A DNA stretch of 64,000 nt from Candidatus Poribacteria bacterium (GTDB taxonomy: Bacteria; Poribacteria; WGA-4E; WGA-3G), in assembly GCA_022394775.1 (NCBI GenBank), contig JAGFCB010000099.1, positions 1 to 64,000 of the forward strand. Direction: 5' to 3'. Below, one piece after another: positions 45,216 to 53,557 of the stretch; within the stretch, counting starts at the first letter, position 1, and every line of letters starts with the position of its first letter. The notes under the pieces are model-generated. The model saw nothing but the letters and a program-made list of their open reading frames with translations. It did not search any database and was not told the origin of the DNA. Position numbers and translations under genes: made by a program.

Positions 45216-48200
45216 ATGAAAACGATTTTGATTTCCACATTTGTATTTTTTACGCTTTCTGCCTTTATTTTTCTCCCGCACACCGCTGCGGAAGATATGA
45301 CAAAATTGGGCTTACCAGAGGCGGCAGTAGCCCGCTTCGGCAAAGGTCATATTAACGATATAAAGTATTCGCCGGATGGGATGCATTTGGCAGTTGCTGG
45401 CAGCGTTGGTGTCTGGATTTACGATGCACAGACCGGCGAGGAACTGAACTTACACACGGGTGAAGATATCGGCGCGGTCAATAGCATCTCATTCAATTCG
45501 GATGGACAACTGTTGGCGATTGGAAGCCATAACGGAAACATCCATATCTGGGATGCTAACATTGGTAGATACCGACACGTGATCAGACATGGAGGACTCC
45601 GTAGTATCTCGTTTAGTCCGGATGGGCAGATGCTCGCAAGTGGCGGGGGCCAAAACATCTTTTTATGGAATGCACAAACAGGCGAACGTATCTACCCAGG
45701 ATTTGAAGGACATACCGGTTGGATCAATAGTATCTCGTTTAGTCCGGATGGGCAGACGCTCGCAAGTGCGGCTGAAGACAATACGATCCGTCTATGGTCT
45801 GTACAAACAAAGGAACTCCTCCACACAATCACGGAACATACAGATAAAGTCCATAGCGTCGCGTTGAGTCCGGACGGGCAGACGCTCGCAAGTGCAAGTG
45901 AGGACGAGACCGTCCGTTTATGGAATGCTAAAACCGGCGAACTTCTCCATACGCACAGACATACTCTGGCCTATAGTGTATCATTCAGCCCGAACGGTCA
46001 GCTATTGGCAGGTGGAGCGTACGGAAACATTAAACTATGGGATGTGAGGACAGGTGATAAACTTTACGACCTCCGTGGGCAGAATGGTTGGGATGTTGCT
46101 GTCGCGTTTAGTCCAGATAGCAAAACGATTGCCAGTGGCGGTTCAAATGGCAGCCTCCGTCTCTGGGATGTAAAAACCGGTGAACTTATATCCAGGATCA
46201 CCGGACCTACCGGTGCGATCCGTAGGGTCGCGTTTAACGCAAATGGGCAGATTTTCGCAAATACAGATTATCAAGGGAACGTCCGCTTATGGAACGCGCA
46301 AACGGGTGAGCTTCTCCACACACTTACGGGTTCAGATATCTCGTTCAGCCGGGATAGTCAGATGTTGGCGATCCTACAGATCAATGCCGTCGATTTACGG
46401 GACGTGAAAACCGGAGAACTGCTTCACACGATAACAAAAAAGGGAATCTATAATGCTATCGCGTTGAGTCCGAATGGTGAAATGCTCGCAACTGGCAGTT
46501 CGGACAAGAACGTTCCGATTTGGGATGTGAAAACGAGGACGCTTCGCCACACACTCACTGGACATAAGCGTGATGCCAAAAGCCTCGCGTTTAGTCGGGA
46601 TAGCCGGACGCTCGCAAGTTGTGGCAACGATGTTCGCTTATGGGATACGGAAACAGGCGAACTACGCCATACGCTCACGGAGCATAGAGGAACGCTCTCG
46701 GAGGTCGCATTCAGCCCAAATGGGCAGGTGTTGGCTGTTGGCGGATTAGGTGGCGTTCGTTTATGGGATGTGAAAACCGGAGAAGCCATCCGCACGTTCA
46801 CAGAACGTGGAGCCAATAGTGTCGCGTTCCGCCCGGATGGTAAAACCCTTGCATGCGATCAGGGTAATACCGTTCATTTATGGGATACGGAAACAGGTGA
46901 ACTTCTACAAGAATTTAGCGGGCATACAGATACTATTTACAGCGTGGCGTTCAGTCCGGAGGGTCGAACGCTCGCAAGCGGGAGCGCAGACGGCACTGTG
47001 CTTTTATGGGAACTTGCGCCGTCAGCATCAGAAACCGATAGTATCACGGAGACCCATGACATCAGCGATACAGTGAATATCGCCGAATATACGACAACGG
47101 GGAGTTTACCGGAAGGTGCCAAAACGCGTATTGGTAAAGGAACAATGCTTGATATGCAATATACGCCAGATGGTAAGTACCTGAAAGTCTCATCCAGCAT
47201 CGGGTCTTGGTTATACGATGTTGAGACGTATCAAGAATTGGGGATGCGAGCCTTCCCTAAGCCTATAATTGGTGAAAGAACTGCAACAGATATCACCAAA
47301 TACGTTGTGATCAGTCCAGACGGCACCACTGTCGCGCGTCAAACTGAGGACCGCCGCCTTATCCATCTCTGGAATTTGGAGACAGATACGCCTTTACACA
47401 CGATTATTGGAAATCCAAATTTAAGGGATTATCTTTTATCGTTCAGCCCGGATGGCAAAAAATTGGTGATCGGAAATGGTACTGCAGCCTATCTTTGGGA
47501 TGCAGAACGAGGAAACCTCCTGCACACCTTCGTGGACACCTATTCCCAAAGTTACTATAGCAAAAACTACTGTTTCAGCCCGGATGGTACGATGCTCGCA
47601 TTGGGGAACCCCTTTCATATCCGTCTTTGGGATGTAGAACGAGGGAACCTCCTGCACACCTTCGTGAAAAGCGTGAACTATCGCCATAGTATTGCCTTCA
47701 GCCCAGATGGCAAAACGCTCGCAACTGGCGTGACCGATGGCAACCTTGGGGACCTGATCCATGTATGGGATGTAGAAACAGGAACATTCCTACGCAACCT
47801 CAATAAAAGAGAACGCACCGATGGAAGCGGTGCCGTCTATAGCCTCGCGTTTAGTTCAGATGGTAGAACACTTGCAGGCGGGCAGATTGATGGGAAGATA
47901 TCTCTCTGGTCGGTTGGAATAGGGGCATCCCTGCGCGCAACCCCTGCGGTTGCGAATTCTATAGGTTCACATCCTATTCTTAACCTCGCGTTTAGTTCGG
48001 ATGGCGAAACCCTGGCAGCTGGCGTGGAAGATGGCACGCTCCATCTGTATGATGTGAAGACTGCAACTCACATTGACACGATCAGCTATATACCTTCAAA
48101 CATTCGGAGTATGGCGTTCAGTCCAGATGGTAAAACGTTGGCGATTGGGAGCGGTTCCAACGCGGGTGCTATCAGTCTATGGGATACAGAGTCCAGCGCA

Positions 48201-49718
48201 CTTCTGCACTCGTTTAGAGCGGATACATCTACAGTTCATAGTGTTGTGTTCAGCCCGGATGGCAAAACATTGGTGACGGGTGGAAGGGATAACCACCTCC
48301 GTCTGTGGGATGTGGAGACAGGCAGCCTCGTGCAAGCTTCGCCACCCCAGCTGCTTCCTAACCAAGAGATAAATGAAATCCATGACCTCTTATTCAGTCC
48401 GGATGGTAAGACGTTGGCGATTGTACAGGACGAGTTTATCGACCTACGGGATATGGAAACAGACACGATTCTGTGTCGTGTCGATTTCCCGAAAGTTGAC
48501 TTAGCGGCAGGTACTCTGTTTAGCCGGGACCTTTCAAATGGACGCTTTGCGTTTAGCCCGGATGGCAAAAATTTGGTGGCTGGATATTCTGGACACCCTA
48601 GCGGTATACTCAGTATCGTTGATGTAGGGAGATGCTGGCACTTATCGTTTGAAGCTGGTCGTTTGGGTAATAGGTCCCCTTATCTTTTTTCTGGTAATCG
48701 GTTCAAGGACATAGCCTTTGGCCCAGCAGGTGGAAAAAGGTTGATGGTCTTGACGGAGGAAGAGTTCGGGATATTGAGTGTAGAAGGGGTAGCTCCCGGA
48801 GAAGAGATAATTCCCCGCATTCTAAGTAACGACTTCGACATTTCGCCTCGAGGCATAGGCGCGTTCAGCCCGGATGGCAAGATGCTGGCAACTGGCGTGC
48901 CAGCGTTGGTATCTGGCGGTTTTGAAGACAGCAGCCTATATGTATGGGATGTTAATACTGGAGAACTCATCAGAACTTATGAAAGTGGTCCGGTACGGTC
49001 TCTTGTGTTCAGCCCGGATAGCACAATATTGGCGAGTGAAGGCGGCAATGGCACAGTGCTGTTGTGGGAACTTACTGCACCTACAGAACCAGAACCCGAA
49101 AGCCTTACTGCGGATGTCAATGGGGATGGTGAAGTTAATATTCAAGACCTCGTCGCCGTCGCTGCTGCACTCGGGCAAACCGGCGAAAACGCTGCCGATG
49201 TCAACGGTGATGGTGAAGTCAACATTCAAGACCTCGTCGCCGTCGCTGCTGCACTCGGACAAGACGCAGCCGCACCTGCCGCCATCCGTCAACAAGCCAC
49301 AGCACATCTGACAGCAGCAGACGTGCAGCACTGGATCACACTGGCACAGCACGCAAACCTTACGGATCCACGCTCACAACACGGCATTCGCTTTCTTCAA
49401 TATCTCTTGGCAGCTCTGATTCCCAAAGAGACAGCATTGTTCGCAAACTATCCGAACCCGTTCAACCCAGAAACATGGATACCCTATCAGTTGGCAGAGC
49501 CGGCAGAGGTAACGGTTACCATCTATGCTGCAGACGGCACAACGGTGCGCACCTTGATGTTAGGACATCAGACTGTCGGCATCTATCAAGACAAGAACCG
49601 TGCGGCGTATTGGGACGGCAGGAACGCTGTCGGGGAACCTGTCGCAAGCGGCGTCTATTTCTATACATTAACCGCAGGCGAGTTCACCGCAACGCGGAAA
49701 ATGTTAATCCTAAAATAA
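45216..49718 (+). CDS. Giant exported double-WD40-block protein with dockerin and sorting domain
   Basis: 1500 residues with ribosome site AAAAGGAA and signal peptide ending PHTAAE. It has two complete family modules in tandem. The signature LPEAAVARFGKGHINDIKYS at about 30 starts the first WD40 block (to about 605). A second signature LPEGAKTRIGKG at about 630 starts another (to about 1290). Dockerin repeats are at about 1299-1350 (DVNGDGEVNIQDL twice) and the sorting domain starts at about 1410 with a variant strand (VTVTIYAADGTTVRTLMLG instead of IYDIQG). It looks like a fusion of two ancestral WD40 genes. Confidence 0.9.
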   Translation: MKTILISTFVFFTLSAFIFLPHTAAEDMTKLGLPEAAVARFGKGHINDIKYSPDGMHLAVAGSVGVWIYDAQTGEELNLHTGEDIGAVNSISFNSDGQLLAIGSHNGNIHIWDANIGRYRHVIRHGGLRSISFSPDGQMLASGGGQNIFLWNAQTGERIYPGFEGHTGWINSISFSPDGQTLASAAEDNTIRLWSVQTKELLHTITEHTDKVHSVALSPDGQTLASASEDETVRLWNAKTGELLHTHRHTLAYSVSFSPNGQLLAGGAYGNIKLWDVRTGDKLYDLRGQNGWDVAVAFSPDSKTIASGGSNGSLRLWDVKTGELISRITGPTGAIRRVAFNANGQIFANTDYQGNVRLWNAQTGELLHTLTGSDISFSRDSQMLAILQINAVDLRDVKTGELLHTITKKGIYNAIALSPNGEMLATGSSDKNVPIWDVKTRTLRHTLTGHKRDAKSLAFSRDSRTLASCGNDVRLWDTETGELRHTLTEHRGTLSEVAFSPNGQVLAVGGLGGVRLWDVKTGEAIRTFTERGANSVAFRPDGKTLACDQGNTVHLWDTETGELLQEFSGHTDTIYSVAFSPEGRTLASGSADGTVLLWELAPSASETDSITETHDISDTVNIAEYTTTGSLPEGAKTRIGKGTMLDMQYTPDGKYLKVSSSIGSWLYDVETYQELGMRAFPKPIIGERTATDITKYVVISPDGTTVARQTEDRRLIHLWNLETDTPLHTIIGNPNLRDYLLSFSPDGKKLVIGNGTAAYLWDAERGNLLHTFVDTYSQSYYSKNYCFSPDGTMLALGNPFHIRLWDVERGNLLHTFVKSVNYRHSIAFSPDGKTLATGVTDGNLGDLIHVWDVETGTFLRNLNKRERTDGSGAVYSLAFSSDGRTLAGGQIDGKISLWSVGIGASLRATPAVANSIGSHPILNLAFSSDGETLAAGVEDGTLHLYDVKTATHIDTISYIPSNIRSMAFSPDGKTLAIGSGSNAGAISLWDTESSALLHSFRADTSTVHSVVFSPDGKTLVTGGRDNHLRLWDVETGSLVQASPPQLLPNQEINEIHDLLFSPDGKTLAIVQDEFIDLRDMETDTILCRVDFPKVDLAAGTLFSRDLSNGRFAFSPDGKNLVAGYSGHPSGILSIVDVGRCWHLSFEAGRLGNRSPYLFSGNRFKDIAFGPAGGKRLMVLTEEEFGILSVEGVAPGEEIIPRILSNDFDISPRGIGAFSPDGKMLATGVPALVSGGFEDSSLYVWDVNTGELIRTYESGPVRSLVFSPDSTILASEGGNGTVLLWELTAPTEPEPESLTADVNGDGEVNIQDLVAVAAALGQTGENAADVNGDGEVNIQDLVAVAAALGQDAAAPAAIRQQATAHLTAADVQHWITLAQHANLTDPRSQHGIRFLQYLLAALIPKETALFANYPNPFNPETWIPYQLAEPAEVTVTIYAADGTTVRTLMLGHQTVGIYQDKNRAAYWDGRNAVGEPVASGVYFYTLTAGEFTATRKMLILK

Positions 49719-49867
49719 CGCCTTGTGCTAATTAGTTTTGTTTTCATAGAGTTTGCCTTATGCGAGAACGAGATCTTTGAGTTTCATCAGGGGCGTCCGA
49801 GACATTGATTCAGGAACGCACCGAGAAGACACGCACTGAACTTATTACTCATTCGGGTCTGAAGTCC
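49719..49867. other. Decayed 3' end of IS982-like transposase
   Basis: Minus-strand translation beyond the stop at 49868 still reads like a transposase C-terminus (RMSNKFSACLLGAFLNQCLG) and, after a one-base frameshift near 49795, LMKLKDLVLA and a stop. Confidence 0.5.
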
Positions 49868-50509
49868 TCAATGGGCACGCACATCAGAGACGTTGAACTG
49901 ATCTACGAGCTGTCCTATCGTCGTCTCAACACGGCGACGCAGTTTGACTTGGCGTTTGCGAAACGATTCAGGATATTGATCCTTCGGGTTGCTTCGCAGT
50001 GTCGGTAATAACACCGTGTCTTCTGTGTCCAGGAGTTCGTCTTGAAGCACCTCAGAGATATAGCCTTTGTCGCCAAGAAGAATCGGATACCGGTTGCCCC
50101 GGTCACAGAGCACCCGCAACACCTCTCGATCATCTATGTCCGCAGAGGCAATCGCGCGGACAAAGTCAACCGGCACGCCATCAACTGTCGTCAGCAGATG
50201 CCCTCGAAAACCGAAGATAGTTCCGAGACCTTTCGTGGCACAGTGTCCATAAGTCGCTATTGTCCCCGAGGCATCCGCCCGCTTGAAATCAGACTTTGAG
50301 GCCGCTGCACGTTTGAAATCACAGACAGGGAGCGGAAAACTATCTCGGTACATCTCTACTAACGCTTCTCTATCGGGATACTTTTGCGCCAATCCCTTAG
50401 TATCTTGCTCGCTATCGTAGATAAGATGCAAATAAGCATGTTTTTCTGACGCGAAAGCAGGCTCACATTGCTTGAAGAATTCATCTAATCTTCGGGCAGG
50501 AGACCCCAT
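49753..50509 (-). pseudogene. IS982-family transposase, truncated and broken
   Basis: The longest open part (49868-50509, 213 codons) has the DDE-type strings FPLPVCDFKRA, IFGFRGHLLTTVDGVPVDF, ILLGDKGYISEVL and RRRVETTIGQLVDQFNV typical of IS982/IS4-like transposases. The N-terminal third is missing, a stop codon interrupts it at 49868, and a further frameshift follows before the natural end near 49760. It ends abruptly next to the TnpB element, whose insertion may have removed the 5' part. Not functional. Confidence 0.75.
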
Positions 50510-50545
50510 CCTTTAGGTTAGGGAGGAATGCCCGCTCCTATTGTT
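50510..50545. repeat. Hairpin remnant similar to TnpB right end
   Basis: CCCATCCTTTAGGTTAGGG at 50502-50522 region resembles CCCAATCCTTTAGGTTTGGG at 51863-51882 but pairs less well. It may be a decayed element end at the junction with the IS982 remnant. Confidence 0.35.
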
Positions 50546-50550
50546 TTTTC

Positions 50551-50580
50551 TTGACAAAACACTGAGAATTGTAGTATAAT
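50551..50580 (+). promoter_or_regulatory. Promoter of intact tnpB
   Basis: TTGACA (50551-50556) and TATAAT (50575-50580), both perfect sigma-70 consensus hexamers with an 18-base spacer, 98 bp upstream of tnpB. The TTGAC also equals the last five bases of the element's right end, so it may additionally mark the left boundary and target-adjacent motif. Confidence 0.65.
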
Positions 50581-50594
50581 GATAGTATCACAGT

Positions 50595-50635
50595 GGCAGA
50601 CATAATCAGCGTAACCGCAAGGTTATGTGTCTGCC
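50595..50635 (+). ncRNA. Left-end hairpin of TnpB element
   Basis: GGCAGACATAA/TTATGTGTCTGCC with inner GTAACC-GCAA-GGTTAT. A long imperfect stem in the tnpB leader, in the place of the subterminal left-end hairpin of IS200/IS605 elements. Confidence 0.5.
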
Positions 50636-50677
50636 TACCCACTGATTAGGGGTAAAAACTGTGAGCTGTGAAATCTT

Positions 50678-51823
50678 ATGAAAAAACGAAAGTTTACGCG
50701 CAGAACGTATAAATACCAGATACTCGAACATCCGCAGAATAAGCGTCTTGGCAATATGCTTGACGACTTGTGTGATGTGCATAATCACTTTCTCAAACTT
50801 GAGAAACGCTATTATCGCATCTATGGTAAATATGCGGGGCGGTATCGGTTGCAACCGCATTTGACGAAGTTGATCGAACGCACGCGGAAACATTGGGCTT
50901 GGATACCCCGCGACACACTTGATGCTGTGATTATCCGTCTGGATATCGCTTGGGAACGCTTTTTTGACTTCCCTCATGTAGGTCGTCCAAAGTTCAAACG
51001 CAAAGACCGTTATCGTTCTGCGAAGTTCCAAAGCGGTTACCTCCTTGAAGCAGGTCGTGTTCGCCTGTCTTTCAAGTCATGGGATGACACAACCGAATCT
51101 TTGAAGTTCAATAAACGTTGGTTTTCTTTCCACCCTCACCGCGATTGGAACGGGAACGTCCGATATATCCAAATCCTTCGGGATGCTGTCGGAACCTATT
51201 GGCTCTCTGTCGTGACAGATGATACCTCGAAAGAAGTCTTGCCCGCTACGGGTGAAAGTGTAGGTGCGGACTTCGGCATGGATACCTATCTGACACTTAG
51301 CACCGGTGAGAAGATACAATCGCCAGAGTTCTTGAAACTCTCCTTGAAAGCCCTTCGCGCCCTTCACAAAAGCGTTTCTCGTAAAGTGAAAGGTTCTCAT
51401 AATTGGTGGCGTGCTGTCCGTGAACTTGCGCGTTTGTATCGGCATATCGGCAACCAACGCAGAGATTGGCATTTCAAGCTTGCGACAGACCTCTGCCGAA
51501 GGTTTGACGTTATCGCCACGGAGACGCTGAACCTTGCGGGTATGAAACGGCTCTGGGGACGTAAGGTCTCCGATCTTTCCTTCGGTGAGTTTATCGAGAT
51601 ATTGGCGTTCAAGTGTTTCAAACATAATCGTGATTTCCGTCAAGCTGGACAATGGACTGCGACAACCAAGCCGTGTTCAGATTGTGGTTATCACAACGAA
51701 AACCTTACACTTTCAGATAGACAATGGAGGTGTCCTGAATGTGGTTCTGACCACGACAGAGACATCAACGCTGCGATGAACATTTTGCGGGCTGCCTGTG
51801 ATCCCGCTGTGGAGCAGACGTAA
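50678..51823 (+). CDS. tnpB: TnpB-type RNA-guided nuclease (IS200/IS605 OrfB), complete
   Basis: 381 residues, normal TnpB length. The RuvC catalytic triad appears intact: D198 (GADFG), E282 (ATETL) and D362 (DRDINAAMNIL). The zinc ribbon CSDCG...CPECG lies between the last two. The N-terminal part (residues 1-190) holds the helical/wedge region with KFKRKDRYRSAKF. TnpB cleaves DNA next to a target-adjacent motif under guidance of the omega RNA encoded at its 3' end, promoting retention of the transposon. No tnpA transposase is present, so mobility would need one in trans. Consensus promoter upstream. Confidence 0.93.
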   Translation: MKKRKFTRRTYKYQILEHPQNKRLGNMLDDLCDVHNHFLKLEKRYYRIYGKYAGRYRLQPHLTKLIERTRKHWAWIPRDTLDAVIIRLDIAWERFFDFPHVGRPKFKRKDRYRSAKFQSGYLLEAGRVRLSFKSWDDTTESLKFNKRWFSFHPHRDWNGNVRYIQILRDAVGTYWLSVVTDDTSKEVLPATGESVGADFGMDTYLTLSTGEKIQSPEFLKLSLKALRALHKSVSRKVKGSHNWWRAVRELARLYRHIGNQRRDWHFKLATDLCRRFDVIATETLNLAGMKRLWGRKVSDLSFGEFIEILAFKCFKHNRDFRQAGQWTATTKPCSDCGYHNENLTLSDRQWRCPECGSDHDRDINAAMNILRAACDPAVEQT

Positions 51824-51891
51824 GACGTTTCTTCGGAAACGCGAACTGCTACGAAGCACAAGCCCAATCCTTTAGGTTTGGGTGCCTTGAC
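51824..51891 (+). ncRNA. Right end of intact TnpB element, putative omega-RNA 3' region
   Basis: Hairpins CGTTTC-TTCG-GAAACG (51826-51841), TGCT/AGCA, and CCCAATCCTTTAGGTTTGGG (51863-51882), then GTGCCTTGAC ending at 51891. The order and spacing equal those at 447-512 while stem bases differ, so structure is conserved over sequence. The guide would start at 51892. Confidence 0.65.
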
Positions 51892-51954
51892 CTCAACAGT
51901 CTTCAGTCCCGTAGGGACGGCATCTGTGTAGAATGCGTTCCCCGTAAAACAATA

Positions 51955-52046
51955 AAGCCCCGTAGGGGCGGCATCTGGTAAGCCCCTACTACAAAATACC
52001 GTGAAAATCTAACATTTTCGGTGTAGATGTTGCCCCTACGGGGCTT
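51955..52046. repeat. Inverted repeat around GCCCCGTAGGGGCGGCATCT
   Basis: Left arm 51955-51976 and right arm 52025-52046 are nearly perfect reverse complements with 48 bp between. Each arm is itself palindromic (CCCCGTAGGGG). Looks like a small non-coding mobile or REP-type element. Confidence 0.5.
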
Positions 52047-52222
52047 AGATTTCTAAAGCAACGTTTTTCTACACAGATACAGAAGAAATACCCCAGCAAA
52101 TAACCCTATGGGATTCAAGAGGGGTTTGATGTTTCTAAGATTTTCGATTCGTATCCGGTTCGGTTGGAATGCAGGTCGCATGAATCAACGGTATGAAGGT
52201 TCTCCGTGTGGCATTCCCCGGG

Positions 52223-52299
52223 GTGAGTACACCGCAGAACCGAACCCACCGGGCCTGGGCCGGACGCGGTTATTTTTTCTAAATTGACACTTATGGTGC
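52223..52299. repeat. Intergenic repeat, copy B
   Basis: Shares ACCGCAGAACCGAACCCACC and GCGGTTATTTTTT...TAAATTGACACTTATGGTGC with 10961-11036, 41 kb away. Confidence 0.5.
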
Positions 52300-52315
52300 G
52301 GTTTGGAACCGCACC
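52295..52315. repeat. REP-like palindrome
   Basis: GGTGCGGTT-TGG-AACCGCACC, a 9-bp perfect stem identical in arms to 27592-27613. It lies 62 bp beyond the methyltransferase stop and could help end that transcript. Confidence 0.5.
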
Positions 52316-52377
52316 GGACTTGAAAAAGAAAATTCAAAAATTTGAAAATCCGATAATTTATCTAAAACTAAATACCC

Positions 52378-53505
52378 CTACTTCTGGCGCAAAACGGACA
52401 CCCGAATTTGCTCCCACTTCCGCTTTGACCGATGCGTCGCAACCCGCCTTTTAAAGGTCGCGTCCACGCTAAAACCGGCTTCTGCGATAATCGCCTCCAG
52501 ATTTTCAATCGCCTTCGGACCGGAAGCATCTGCATAGCCGAGTAAAACAGTCCCATCAGGCTTCAGGAAATCTGAAACCCGCGCAAAAAACCGTTTCACA
52601 GTTTCCTGTTTTTCATCGTGAATGGCGAGTTCGGCGCGGTTGCGCACGCGGGCAACAACCCACGGGGCATTGAAGATAATGACATCAAATTCATCTGACG
52701 CGAACGGGTCAAACAAATCACCAGCAGGCATAACCCGTATAACATCAGGATTCGGAAGGAGTCGTTCGGTGTTCAGTTTCGTCGTCGCCACCGCTTCAGG
52801 AAGCAGATCTGATGCATAGATATCAGCATGTTCGCCTAATTCCTGACGCGCTAACAGTGTCAAGCATCCACTACCACATCCGAGGTCGGCAACTTTAGAA
52901 GGTGCCGCACTTCGGACATGTTGTAACGCCTCCTGAAAGCATTCAATCGTTTCTTGTGAACGCGGCGCGAGAACGTTTTCCGAAGCGACGAGCGAGGCAT
53001 CAAGCGCACGAATAGGATAAGTTTCAGCGAGCGCGTCTTGAATCTGTTGAATCTTTATGAGGGGCAGGAGAAAGGGTTTCCCTTCATTTACGCCAGTCGG
53101 CTCACCGGCAAGCTCCAATAGGTAAGGAAGGTCAGGGGCGGGTTCAACCTGTAAGATCCCGTCAGCGTCTACCCAACACATCAGTCGCGCGAAAGCTTCT
53201 TTCAGCGCACTACCTGCAGATCTCCGATGCGAATCTCTCCGATCCCGTCGTTTCGTGTGCCGATCAGGTTGTTGGAGCAAGTCCTGTTTGTGGCGTTGGA
53301 TATACGCCATCAGCACCAAGACCTGCTCCCACTCTCCTTCTACAACAGCAACGCCCCCGTGTCGAATATGGGTAAAAATCCGGTTGAGGTGCCCCAACTC
53401 CTGATGTGCAAACAATTTTGCGCGTCCGCGCGCAAAAACGATGTCTCGATATTCAGCAGGAACATAAAGTTCACCGATATTACTAACGAAGTAGAAAGAA
53501 TTCAT
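52378..53505 (-). CDS. Class I SAM-dependent methyltransferase (small-domain/RsmC-like)
   Basis: 375 residues. The N-terminal half (1-195) is unrecognised, with a basic stretch RHTKRRDRRDSHRR. The C-terminal half has a Rossmann methyltransferase: motif I VADLGCGSGCLTLLA near 208, an acidic residue after strand 2 (ASDLLPEAV), and FDVIIFNAPWVV, where NAPW stands in for the NPPF/NPPY motif of N-methyltransferases acting on nucleobases or glutamine. The target is probably RNA or protein nitrogen, but cannot be fixed. The start at 53505 has no clear ribosome site. It lies 52 bp downstream of the Gfo/Idh/MocA gene and is likely cotranscribed. Confidence 0.8.
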   Translation of the reverse strand: MNSFYFVSNIGELYVPAEYRDIVFARGRAKLFAHQELGHLNRIFTHIRHGGVAVVEGEWEQVLVLMAYIQRHKQDLLQQPDRHTKRRDRRDSHRRSAGSALKEAFARLMCWVDADGILQVEPAPDLPYLLELAGEPTGVNEGKPFLLPLIKIQQIQDALAETYPIRALDASLVASENVLAPRSQETIECFQEALQHVRSAAPSKVADLGCGSGCLTLLARQELGEHADIYASDLLPEAVATTKLNTERLLPNPDVIRVMPAGDLFDPFASDEFDVIIFNAPWVVARVRNRAELAIHDEKQETVKRFFARVSDFLKPDGTVLLGYADASGPKAIENLEAIIAEAGFSVDATFKRRVATHRSKRKWEQIRVSVLRQK

Positions 53506-53557
53506 TTAAAAGTAGTAGGCACGCTCCATCGTGCCGTAGCACGGCTACATTCACGTC

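Larger units (their letters stand above)
51892..52377. other. Intergenic repeats
   Basis: No gene seen. It holds the inverted repeat AAGCCCCGTAGGGGCGGCAT (51955-51976 region) against its near complement at 52025-52046, a diverged direct copy near 51906-51925 (CCCGTAGGGACGGCATCTG), an intergenic repeat copy (52223-52299) and the palindrome GGTGCGGTTTGGAACCGCAC (52295-52315). Confidence 0.5.

Noticed and set aside
50606..51652. Minus-strand frames opposite tnpB (141 and 191 codons)
   Set aside because: Antisense shadows of a clearly coding tnpB; no independent motif.
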